This document shows, in pieces, positions 50,623 to 59,645 of a DNA stretch of 64,000 nt; positions within the stretch are counted from its first letter, which is position 1; every line of letters begins with the position of its first letter. The translations under genes and the position numbers were made by a program. The notes beneath the pieces were generated by a model, which ran no database searches, was not told the DNA's origin, and was given only the letters and a program-made list of their open reading frames with translations. Source of the DNA: Setoptus koraiensis (lineage: Eukaryota; Arthropoda); assembly GCA_048013815.1 (NCBI GenBank), contig CM106585.1, positions 7,626,001 to 7,690,000 of the forward strand, given 5' to 3'.

Positions 50623-52191
50623 GGTAAGTTGTATTTTAATCGAATTTTGTGTTCGCGTTAGGCGAAAGTTCCTCTCTGCCGACACAAATCGCAATTGCGT
50701 TTGTTGCATTCGTGTCACATGCAAACGGCACAAATAACATAATATAAAAAATATATTCATTTGTAGCCAGCACATTCAAACTCAGCAACTCGTCGCAATG
50801 AGAGAGCGTCAAAAGAAGCGTCCCCACCCAACAAGTTCGTCGCGAGCTGCTCGCGAACGCAACACATGCCATTGTTAGAGCGAACTCCATTAGAAACCAT
50901 GATGGTGCACTGTTTATAGAATTGGTCCCACAAGCCAGCCACAAATGCCATCACTGTGTCGTCCGATGGCGAGCCAATGCTCATGCAGTAACAATGGAAA
51001 GCGAATTGTTTTCTTGGTGGCCTTGTGAACTATATTTGCTGCCACTAGCCACCAAACGAACACACGAAAAGCGCCAACAAATAATACACCGATCTCATCC
51101 ACCACTGCGACAACAACAACAACAACAACAACCACACTACAAACTGGCAACAACGCTGCAAACTGGCAACACACTCGAACGGAACGAAAGCATCCAACAT
51201 CGTGCACTAACCAACTAACTGCCGCTCACGCATGTTGTTGCAACCACCAACAGTTAGCGCTTTCTCGCAACCACCAATCGAGTAGAGGTAGGCCCTAAAC
51301 GAGCTTGCACCTCTCACTCTCAGGTGAACAATATTATCGCACAGCAGCCTAGCAACGCTTGAATCTCTCTCACGCGCCTTTGTTGAGCTTCCTCGCACAA
51401 CGCTTGTTCTTTTTGCATTGTTGTTAGGTAGCTGTTGCTATATATTTTTGCCAGTGTGCTGCTGTTGCCATCAAAACATGTTACAACAACCATTCCGGTA
51501 TTAGTGCCCTAACCACCAGTGATAAATGATGAGAACGAAGGCTGAGAGTAAAACATCATCATAGTTAAATTGTGATGTATGTATTTACCATCTCTAACCA
51601 TCATGAGCGCCATAAGAAGTCGCCAACGATGTATTAACGACGCTAACATGTCGTTTTTGTTGTTGTTGTTGTTATTGGCTTCCTATCAAATCACCGACCA
51701 ACTTGTGCCAACTGCTTGCTACTAGTCCGCTTAAACCTCATGTATATACCCCGTATACATTTACACCTCCATGAAACAAACTGGCTCGCTATATTGTTTG
51801 CACAAAAACTTAATCTTGATCGTGTGATCTATGCAAATACATCGCTTCTTCTCTTACTTGTGTTGTAACTAAATATCTTTTGATGAGCATCAGTCATCGG
51901 CTTTCACACTTATTGTGCCAGCCACGTTCTTCTTACACAACTAAAGATCGAGTTTGCTCGTTTTCGATCCTCCCTCACCGCCAGAAAAAAGGGAACTCTG
52001 TCTATCGCAACACTTATTGCAACAACTATTTTTAGATACACATGAACTCAAATGTATTTTAACGCATTTTTTTCCTGAATTTTCTCTTCACTCCATTAAT
52101 ATATTAAATCACAAATAACAGAGCCTACATTATCATCAAATTCAGCTAGTTACTATTATTCTAACTAACAAATTCTACATAAACTCCAAAC

Positions 52192-52779
52192 ATGGGTCAT
52201 CACTGTAACTCCTATGGTTTCGTCGGAGGCTTTGCCGCCATATTCTCAGGAATTGCCTGGTTTCTGGTACAAGATCGCGCTTGTAAAATCAACATTTCAA
52301 ATGCTCTTTCAGACACCTTTAGTAAGTTACTTAGTACCAAATCAGTACCCTCTCCATTTACGCTTGCTACAAAGCTATGAAGAAAGTTTCTCTAATCAAT
52401 TCATTATTTCCATTTTGAAACGTCAACAGACACAGATCATTTGCAAATGTTTCATTACATTGCAATCATTGTTGGTACTGTTCTCTTTGTACTAAGTTTC
52501 TTTGACTTCGCAGGCATCTTATACGAAGTAGCCATACTATTTTACGTTGCCGTTCTAGCTGTACTTGCCGTCGGTTTATCAATGTTCTATGCCACATGGA
52601 TGTCATTTAACATGTCATGTAAGAGCGCAATCAACAACTTTTTAGATACAAGCAGTCTACTTGGGAGGAAGAATGTCATTGAGGCCCAAGATGAAGTAGG
52701 TATTGCGATAACAGTTTTGGATCTACTTGCTGCCTGTCTTCTACTATCTGCAGCCATCAGTTTTGGAAGAAGATATTGA
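52192..52779 (+). CDS. Small four-helix membrane protein of unknown function
   Basis: Exons 52192-52321 and 52430-52779. The GTAAGT donor and TCAACAG acceptor join in phase 1 (A|AC), giving 159 residues. It begins MGHHCNSYGFVGGF and has four hydrophobic segments: about residues 9-27, 52-72, 76-98 and 130-152. They include FAAIFSGIAWFLV, IIVGTVLFVLSFF and LFYVAVLAVLAVGL. The last is DLLAACLLLSAAISFG, just before the C-terminal GRRY. There is no cleavable signal and no tetraspanin CCG motif, so it is not a standard tetraspanin. The size and topology recall small claudin-like or tetraspan proteins of arthropods, but I do not recognise the family. Without splicing each half would be interrupted, which supports the intron call. 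Confidence 0.65.
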
Positions 52780-53834
52780 ATATTCTTGGACGCCGTAATA
52801 CCATATTATCTCGCACCATAATTCTTGCGAATGACACAAAGTATCATGACACGTTTCTAGAAATATCTCGTTCGACACAGTTAAACCTTAAATGCGACCT
52901 CAGAATAAATCAAAATCACATTTAATCAACAGATCCAACAGGATTTACCTCGCCAAATTTGATAATGGATTATCTCTACAGAATAGAAAGAGCCCTTTTG
53001 ATCATCCTCAATTCGAGTTTTTCAACTAGCAAGTGGCATTTTTCTAATTGTAAAAAACTACAGCAGACAATTTAATCTGCTACAATATAATTAAAACGGT
53101 CAATTGATTTGAGTGCGGCACTCACTGTTTGACATTCTAATTGATTAAACTAGCGAACAAAAGGCCAGATGTTACTCAATACGTATTTAAGGCGCATTGT
53201 ATGATTTATTGTGTGTACTATTTTGAGAGATATTGTAATGATATAATTTCAGACTATTAAAACAAGATTACTGATTGAGTGGTCGTGCAGACTATAATTT
53301 TTTGCTGTTTATACAACTAGCAGAATTAGCCTAAACTAGATATGTAGCACCTGTTTCAAATCTAACTCGAACTGGAGTGAGTGTCAAGAATTCTAACAAA
53401 GAATCAATTGTTTCTAGAAGTTGTGAGCAATCCAATTATTACGATCGGAAAAACTGGTATATTACTTGAGGCAACAAGTTCAATGAGATAGTAATCGCCG
53501 CCGGGTCTTGCTTAGAGATCAGAAAGGGCACACCCTTATGGGATCGTTAAGAATTCACTGATTCATTTTATTAGATTTAGATTCAATAATACATGTGGAC
53601 AGGTGATTTCTCTGTAGATGTTCTACAATAAATTGTGTGATTTAATACAGTTTGTTGGCATATATGCTGATCTTGAATGCTCCTTATTTCAGTCATCGAG
53701 TTCTTCAAGTCTTGTAGGGCAATAGTTCATGGACGTGGACAGAATGATAAACAGATAAAATAAAAATGAATATATAACAGGCTTTAAATGGACTGAGGCA
53801 GTCGATTTGTGCTTCGGCTAGAAATTGCTTCCAT
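52780..53834. other. Intergenic region between convergent small genes
   Basis: AT-rich; no coding sequence, RNA gene or repeat array of note. It contains the 3' ends of the membrane-protein gene (+) and the small secreted peptide gene (-). Confidence 0.5.
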
Positions 53835-54005
53835 TTATCCGTGGTGCCCATGTTGGTGCACATAAACTGGGAAGTGGTAGTCTTTGCCGATCAATGCGCC
53901 CAATATTAAGCCTTTGATGAATTTTTTGCCCAATACTGTATTGCTGATGTACAGCATCAGCATTACTACCATGAGGGCTATTCTTATGAAGAGCTTGTGA
54001 TGCAT
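53835..54005 (-). CDS. Short secreted peptide (56 residues), histidine-rich C-terminus
   Basis: A complete 57-codon frame on the minus strand, ATG at 54005 and TAA at 53837-53835. Residues 1-26 form a good signal peptide (MHHKLFIRIALMVVMLMLYI, then SNTVLG). The predicted mature part is a cationic, Gly/Leu-rich helix-like stretch, KKFIKGLILGALIGKDY, followed by HFPVYVHQHGHHG. A TATA box 163 bases upstream fits a stand-alone gene. The composition resembles small secreted or cuticular arthropod peptides, and also short amphipathic antimicrobial peptides. I do not recognise a specific family and no function is claimed. Confidence 0.55.
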   Translation of the reverse strand: MHHKLFIRIALMVVMLMLYISNTVLGKKFIKGLILGALIGKDYHFPVYVHQHGHHG

Positions 54006-54167
54006 TTTTGTTGGATTTCTCTTAATATGAATAACAATTACTGCACTCGCTGAATATGAGGGGCGATCTTCTGATGTAATGTCGTTATTGATTGCTTCAC
54101 TATAGATTGTTTCTAGATGGATAGTTTATAAAGTTCTCTTTTGCATCACTCGTCCACTGTCTAACCA

Positions 54168-54174
54168 TTATATA
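54168..54174 (-). promoter_or_regulatory. TATA box of the small secreted peptide gene
   Basis: On the minus strand, GGGTATATAATGG. A start site about 30 bases downstream (near 54140) would give a leader of about 135 bases before the ATG at 54005. A very short upstream frame (ATG at about 54155, seven codons) lies between the TATA box and the main start and might modulate translation. Confidence 0.45.
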
Positions 54175-54240
54175 CCCTCCGTCGATTTTTCACGAAACCT
54201 TTTTTCTCTCGGGTAACTGACAGGTTGGTAAAAGATAGAC

Positions 54241-54276
54241 AGTCAGGGAGAGAGAGAGAGAGAGAGGGAGAGAGAA
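54241..54276. repeat. (GA)n microsatellite
   Basis: AGGGAGAGAGAG-type run of about 36 bases. Confidence 0.85.
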
Positions 54277-54655
54277 AAATTTTCGGATAGAAGGAATGTA
54301 TCACCCTGTACCAATTGTAACACAAATATAATTATGAGAATATAATTATGAGAATTATTAGGTGTTAACATAATCATAACAATTAAGAAATTGATATTTC
54401 TTTTATTTTTTTGATTTTTTCAGTGTGCAACATCCAAACATAAGTTCAGTGAACTCTCTAATTAACTCGCCGTATCTTTGTCACTATCCTATCGCTAGAC
54501 ATATTGTGCAAGATTGTTTTGTGTTAGTTGCATCAATGGCACTGTTGTATCAATTGATCAAGTAGTGGCAAGTTGTAGCGAGTGTTGATTGTTCAGTTCT
54601 CATTATAACACCTTGTATAGTGACAACTAGGGCCATTGTTTTGAGTTAGGCGTAA

Positions 54656-54976
54656 AAAAGATCTTGCATTTTTTATCGTCGACATAATTTCTATGAAAAA
54701 ACATTCCAAGAGTTCTGTCTTGATTGCCAGAACTATCAATACCATAGACCAGAGGGAGATATTACCCCAGAAGATGTCAAGGCCTGTGAAATGAGAATGA
54801 GATTTTCAAACTTTGTTTTGTATCGTATTTAAAGTCAAGGGAGTTTAACGCTCGATGGCGAACGATAAATTCCATCAACTGTTAAACTGTTTCATCTGAG
54901 AGTCCAACGACGACGACAGAACAGTAGATGGAAGTGTCATGAGGGTCCATATGAAGCCTGCATTAAACAGCATTGA
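54656..54976 (+). other. Two short cysteine-containing open segments, possible exons or gene remnant
   Basis: Segment 54656-54832 reads FYEKTFQEFCLDCQNYQYH, then RPEGDITPEDVKACEMRMR and a stop. Segment 54869-54976 reads, near its end, RWKCHEGPYEACIKQH and a stop. Amino-acid use is gene-like (three cysteines in the first and two in the second, charged residues, no repeats), and the two lie in the same order on one strand. No initiation codon with a signal peptide and no convincing splice sites link them. Interpretation: a broken or partly resolved gene for a small cysteine-rich protein, or chance. Family unknown. Confidence 0.25.
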
Positions 54977-55454
54977 CGTAATGATGCCGCTATTGATAAT
55001 GCAGCAAACACTAGCAACATCAGTTATTAGCTACGAGCAAGATTTTGATAAAACAAATCTGATTGTTGCAAGCGTTGTTATGGCGACAGTCCGCTTCATC
55101 GCTATATTCTCCGTGGGGAGAGATCCTTCTGAAGATAGCTAGCCTTATGATTGGTATACAGGCTAAGATTCAACGTGGTGGCCTTAAAACGATAATTCTA
55201 ATATGTCATAGATTCTGGCCCAATATTGAATCATGTGCTGCTATAACACCCCAAGCCTAGATGGTAATGCGATGACGCCATAATTCTTATCTAAAAGATG
55301 ATCGCTAACATTCCAGGCAACGCATTCATTAAAAAAGTTTTGAACGGTTCTCAAAAATGTTATTACTCATTTGGATTACTAATTATTCAGATGTTGACTA
55401 TTAAGTAAACGCAAGTGTGTAGTGCAATGTTCTGTTAGATTAACCCAGACAACT

Positions 55455-56513
55455 ATGGTATACATAAATCATATTGAGACCACATTGGCTAGTTCGTGCT
55501 TAATTTTATTAGGCACTCTGATAGTATTAAAGGACATTCAACAGGTATTGGCTTCCTGTGAGGATTCTGAAGCAATAAAGCCATGTAGTTGCAATGAGGA
55601 AGGCCTATTATGCATGAACGTGGAAGATTCTGATCTGCTGAGAGTATTTAGAGTGCCCACAGAGAGAGCTGTCATTAGAAGTGTTTGGCTATATCAAAAT
55701 AAATTCACTAAATTGGTCAAAGAAAACTTTGGCGATTACGTTATGGCCAATATATATTTAGATGTTAATAAAATAAGCTCAATCGCACCTGGTGCCTTTG
55801 GTAAAGCCTCGAGTACGTTGAAGGATGTGAGTTTATCGCGCAATCATCTAACTACTTTCCCCTGGGCCGATTTGAAATCAATGAGCAAACTAAAAAGATT
55901 TAGTTTGAGTCACAACAAAATTCAAGATATACCAGAAAAAGCGTTTGCTCAATGTAGTAAGATCGAGATGCTTGATTTGGGATCAAATGAAATTCAAAAC
56001 ATAGGAGCCCATGCTTTCGAAGCTCTCGAATCTGTCCAACTGATTGATTTATCTGTTAATAAATTGAATCATCTGCCTTCAAACTCAATGAAAATTCTTT
56101 CAAGAAATCCGCACGAAGTATCTATATTGTTGCGTAACAATTCAATATCCAGCGTTGCAATTGATGCCTTCTCTGATGGAAATGGTCCGGGTTTTATAGA
56201 TCTATCGAATAATAGACTAACTTACTTAGACGAAGTGCCTTTTCATAACTTGATCACTGGCAACACAAAACTGAATGTGGATAACAATCCTTTTGATTGC
56301 CGTGGCTGCCAACTCTACAAGTGGATGGTGAATCTCGACCACAAACAAAAGAGTAATATTCAAAATTTTAGGTGCCCTGACGGAACAGATTTAAGAAATC
56401 TTACCCTCAAGAAAATCGGTTGCAGAGAAGAAACTAACCTGAATACTAACTATAGGCTGGAAACTATTCTTATGTCTAAAGTTAGCCAAAAACCTATTGT
56501 TCGGATTGAGTAG
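55455..56513 (+). CDS. Secreted leucine-rich-repeat protein
   Basis: 352 residues from the ATG at 55455, chosen because it starts directly before a signal peptide (SSCLILLGTLIVL, then QQVLASCED). A cysteine-rich N-terminal cap (CSCNEEGLLCMN) is followed by about seven LRRs. The clearest are LKDVSLSRNHLTTFPW, LKRFSLSHNKIQDIP, IEMLDLGSNEIQNIGAHAF and FIDLSNNRLTYLDEVPF. A C-terminal LRR cap follows, DNNPFDCRGCQLYKWM and FRCPDGTDLRNLTLKKIGC. The layout matches arthropod proteins labelled 'oplophorus-luciferin 2-monooxygenase non-catalytic subunit-like', a name inherited from a shrimp protein and not evidence for luciferase activity. No transmembrane segment is seen. Likely an extracellular binding protein; ligand unknown. 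Single exon. Confidence 0.85.
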   Translation: MVYINHIETTLASSCLILLGTLIVLKDIQQVLASCEDSEAIKPCSCNEEGLLCMNVEDSDLLRVFRVPTERAVIRSVWLYQNKFTKLVKENFGDYVMANIYLDVNKISSIAPGAFGKASSTLKDVSLSRNHLTTFPWADLKSMSKLKRFSLSHNKIQDIPEKAFAQCSKIEMLDLGSNEIQNIGAHAFEALESVQLIDLSVNKLNHLPSNSMKILSRNPHEVSILLRNNSISSVAIDAFSDGNGPGFIDLSNNRLTYLDEVPFHNLITGNTKLNVDNNPFDCRGCQLYKWMVNLDHKQKSNIQNFRCPDGTDLRNLTLKKIGCREETNLNTNYRLETILMSKVSQKPIVRIE

Positions 56514-57209
56514 ATCCCCGATCAATTGTACTGTAAATTAAACACTTCTTTTCGGTGCGCACCGTTTAGTTACTTTGTAATTAATTTATCGCTTTGTCTA
56601 CGACAGAAATGTGGCTCTGACTGATATTATAAATGTCAGAATTTGCGATCCAGACTCAGATTTTCATTTTATACTGTTTTACATGTTACAGTTACCGGAT
56701 CTTTATAAACAAGCTTTCTGTAGTTGTGGGCGAAGACGGTTTACGGATTAGCGACAAACAGAGTCTTTCTGTACTAATGGAGCTAAGATAAATAGATAAA
56801 AAGAACAGAATACGAAGAATTCTCGCATCATTTTATTGAATGCAGATTTGAGTTATCTGGATGTTTTTTTTTTCAGAACCCAGACTCATCTTATCAAATC
56901 TTGAAGAGAATAATATGTCACTGATAACAATTTGTTGTTAGCATTTGTTGTTAGTGTAAAATAGCACCCATGAATATTGTATGCCCTACTGGACTGGAAT
57001 GTGAACGATAACGGTTTAATCTAAAATGACTGGCTCAATAGACGGAAGATCACTAACAGTTGCGTCAGTCCAAAACAGTTATTGCGACTCAAGCTGGTAT
57101 AGTGACACTCATACAAGATCAAGAGGAATGGCATAATAACTTCGAACGTCATCAAGTTTGATGGCTATGTCCGTGGATATTCATTGATTTTATTGAAACT
57201 CTGCGCTAA
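56514..57209. other. Intergenic region with decayed coding-like fragments
   Basis: No intact gene. Short gene-like pieces occur in changing frames, for example SVQNSYCDSSWYSDTHTRSR near 57060-57125 and IQDQEEWHNNFERHQV near 57110-57160, suggesting the remains of a gene whose best-preserved part is at 57210-57539. Confidence 0.3.
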
Positions 57210-57539
57210 CAATTCTTCATCTTACGTGTACTTGATATCAACAGTTGTCACGTTATATTATTTATCTTAGTCACTGAAGAAGCTACGCTCAGACAGGAAG
57301 GCGTCTGTATCAATCTCAGGACACATACCGCCGTTGGAGGGCAAGAATGGTTCGAGCTTAATAGAGAACAGGTGCTAGCATGGGGACCGGAGAATTCCAA
57401 ACCTGTTTTCCCTTCTTTTCTCTTCCTCACCAAGAATGGGCGAAAATACGTCTCATACCTCTTCAGCGGTTTTCCAAACATTGTGCTAGGTGCTTCATTG
57501 TTGGATAATTCATTTCATGCCCATCGCGTCTTTGTTTAG
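57210..57539 (+). other. Unassigned 110-codon open segment with coding character
   Basis: Open from the stop at 57207 to TAG at 57537. It contains LRQEGVCINLRTHTAVGGQE, WFELNREQVLAWGPENSKPV and FLTKNGRKYVSYLFSGFP. Composition is that of a folded protein, with four aromatic-rich strand-like segments and no repeats. There is no ATG at the start. A possible acceptor, TTTATCTTAG, at 57270 would begin an 89-codon terminal exon. The shorter antisense frame over the same bases is less protein-like. I recognise no family. It may be the last exon of a degraded gene. Confidence 0.35.
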
Positions 57540-57622
57540 GATTTGATCTTCATCGTTTACGTCATCCATTTGACATATCTCAGGATGCAAGAATAGTAGC
57601 TCATATATCAATATGTTTGCTC

Positions 57623-59329
57623 TCATTCCTTAATTGATTTTTTATTTGTAATTAAATCTAAAGCATTTTTCGCGCCTACAATAGAACTTAACTGAAGTAG
57701 ATCAAATCTTGAGAAGAGTAATGTGCTGCTCAGAAGTTTCTCCTCGTCGTGGTACCGCTTGCCTTGCATCTCTAGACTCAACATATTATTTAATTCACTG
57801 TAGAACTTTGCAAATAAAGGAGTCTCGTAGAATATTATATGTCTGACTCCCTTGAATTTGTAACGATGATAGTAATGGCACCTTTCGGTGTAAAGAAGAA
57901 AATGTCTAGCTCCGTGATAGAATAGATTACGAGCTTTGGCTACTTTGCCTTCTTCGCTGTATTCGCAAACTTGTGTGAAACTAATATTGTTGTTACGAAA
58001 ATGGTTCCTAAGACGAACGTAATCGAAATAAGAGCTGCAACAAATCAAAGTTTGTTTCATATGTTCTTCTGTGAACTCAGGCAAAATTTCTTCGATGAAA
58101 AATTTGAATCTTTCATCAGCCAACTCAGATGGAGTGGTCGCTTCAAAGAAAATGAACTGTTGTCTACATTCAGTGAGTATATCCATGACTGCAGGACGCC
58201 CAATTTTGTCCTTCCAAACGATAGATCCTTCGTAGTTCGAAGAATGTTTTTGAAAAAGGCCGTAAATTAACGGCGCAGATATTGAGCTGAAGACCATCAA
58301 TTGCCGGTAGAATTTGTAAAATCCATCTAATGCCCACATTCTAATTCTAAACATATCTGCAGTTAGTTGCTTCGATCTTTTGTTTGGACTTAAATTCAAA
58401 TGTTGCAATATATCTAGTACATGCTCCCAATTCTGCATCAAAAACATGTCGGTTTGATCCAGAATGACGAGCTCGATAGATGACAGGAAATCATGATCGC
58501 TCTTTGTCGGATTCTCAGCGGCTACGACCGTTTTGAGACCCAATGGCGAGGCTAATATAATATCACTATTATAAAATTCGGTGTATAATAAAAGATTTTT
58601 CTTAGTCAATTTCATGCCGACTTTGAAGGCATCATCTGAGTTCCCGTGGAATGTCTCGTAGTAGTCCCTTGGCTTACTTAGATTCTTCGGTAATATTAGA
58701 GACCCATCTTCATTGGTGCCGTCGCATCCATCATCATCCCTAAATTCTTTTTCAAGCTTATCCATTTTTGATATAGCAAATTTCTCCTCCAGCATAGAGG
58801 TCAATTTACGGGCAATTCTTAAGGCAACATTCCTAGTAGGTGCCAGAAAAAGTATCTTCGGTCTAGTGAATCCTTGATCTCTTGTATCCTCCGGCACCTC
58901 GGTATACTTATGTTCCTCATAAATTTTATTGTTTTTTATTATTCTGGATCTAGCTCTCATCAAATGTGTTAAGGCATGCAAACAATAAACAGTGCGTATA
59001 TCTTCAGAGTTGGAGAACGTCTGGCGAGTGAATAGTATATCTTTGTAACTTTTAATGATACTGTATAGTTCAGTCTGGAAGTTGTTCAAATTGAATTTGG
59101 TTGGGTTTTCATGTTTGTTTAAACGATCTAGCAATTTTCTGTTAGACTTCTTATTCTCTTTGATATCTGGAACACGCAAAAAGAATTCTCCTAACTCAGG
59201 CCAACGGTTGTTGGAAACAACTAATGGTTTTTTCATGGACTGCTGCTGCAAGATATCCTCCAGAGTCTTGGCTGATTCCTGTTCGAGGCATGGCTCAAAA
59301 TGTTGATCTGATTCGCTTTCCCAAGACAT
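57623..59329 (-). CDS. UTP25: U3 snoRNA-associated protein 25 (UTP25 / DEF), small-subunit processome
   Basis: 568 residues in a single exon on the minus strand, ATG at 59329. UTP25 (digestive-organ expansion factor, DIEXF) is a nucleolar component of the U3 small-subunit processome needed for 18S rRNA maturation. It has a helicase-like fold that has lost the ATP-binding motif. Here ILFLAPTRNVALRIARKL, SDIILASPLGLKTVV, VILDQTDMFLMQNWEHVLD (the family's DQ-D motif in place of DEAD) and LIYGLFQKHSSNYEGSIVWK are plain, as is the C-terminal RHFLLYTERCHYYHRYKFKG and VRHIIFYETPLFAKFYSEL. The protein is shorter than the human one (756) because the acidic N-terminal extension is reduced to about 30 residues. 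It shares a 316-bp divergent promoter with ELAC2, consistent with housekeeping RNA-processing roles. Confidence 0.9.
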   Translation of the reverse strand: MSWESESDQHFEPCLEQESAKTLEDILQQQSMKKPLVVSNNRWPELGEFFLRVPDIKENKKSNRKLLDRLNKHENPTKFNLNNFQTELYSIIKSYKDILFTRQTFSNSEDIRTVYCLHALTHLMRARSRIIKNNKIYEEHKYTEVPEDTRDQGFTRPKILFLAPTRNVALRIARKLTSMLEEKFAISKMDKLEKEFRDDDGCDGTNEDGSLILPKNLSKPRDYYETFHGNSDDAFKVGMKLTKKNLLLYTEFYNSDIILASPLGLKTVVAAENPTKSDHDFLSSIELVILDQTDMFLMQNWEHVLDILQHLNLSPNKRSKQLTADMFRIRMWALDGFYKFYRQLMVFSSISAPLIYGLFQKHSSNYEGSIVWKDKIGRPAVMDILTECRQQFIFFEATTPSELADERFKFFIEEILPEFTEEHMKQTLICCSSYFDYVRLRNHFRNNNISFTQVCEYSEEGKVAKARNLFYHGARHFLLYTERCHYYHRYKFKGVRHIIFYETPLFAKFYSELNNMLSLEMQGKRYHDEEKLLSSTLLFSRFDLLQLSSIVGAKNALDLITNKKSIKE

Positions 59330-59645
59330 ATTGGGTTAATTGTCTGAATAGTGCGATGCTTCAGATAAAAAAAACTGGGTTGTTTCAGTATATGGATAGA
59401 CAAGTGAAAGCCGTCGACTTGCCAGCTGCAAGAGCACGTGGTCGAAAATACATGTGCACTCACAACTGTTCAACCTGCAGGACAGTGCAATAAACTGCAG
59501 GACTGCGACCTCGTGTTTATGAAAAAGAAAAATATGCTCGGATGCACATGATGAGGAGATATCTTTTTTTCTCTTAAATCAATGTTGTCTTATAATAGGT
59601 AATCATCTTTAAGCTTGGAATTAAACTATGAATAACTACATCTAA
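59330..59645. promoter_or_regulatory. Divergent promoter between UTP25 and ELAC2
   Basis: 316 bases between the two start codons, which face away from each other. No TATA box is evident for either gene. Both 5' UTRs must lie within it. An open frame running through from the UTP25 antisense side is a shadow. Confidence 0.6.

Larger units (their letters stand above)
46806..52191. other. Long intergenic region with scattered repeats
   Basis: No complete gene is supported over 5.4 kb. It contains an isolated TATA-like site, one short cysteine-containing open segment, trinucleotide and GT arrays, and at its right end a likely 5' leader exon and intron of the gene starting at 52192. Other open frames are translations of GTT/GCT or GT repeats. 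Confidence 0.5.
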
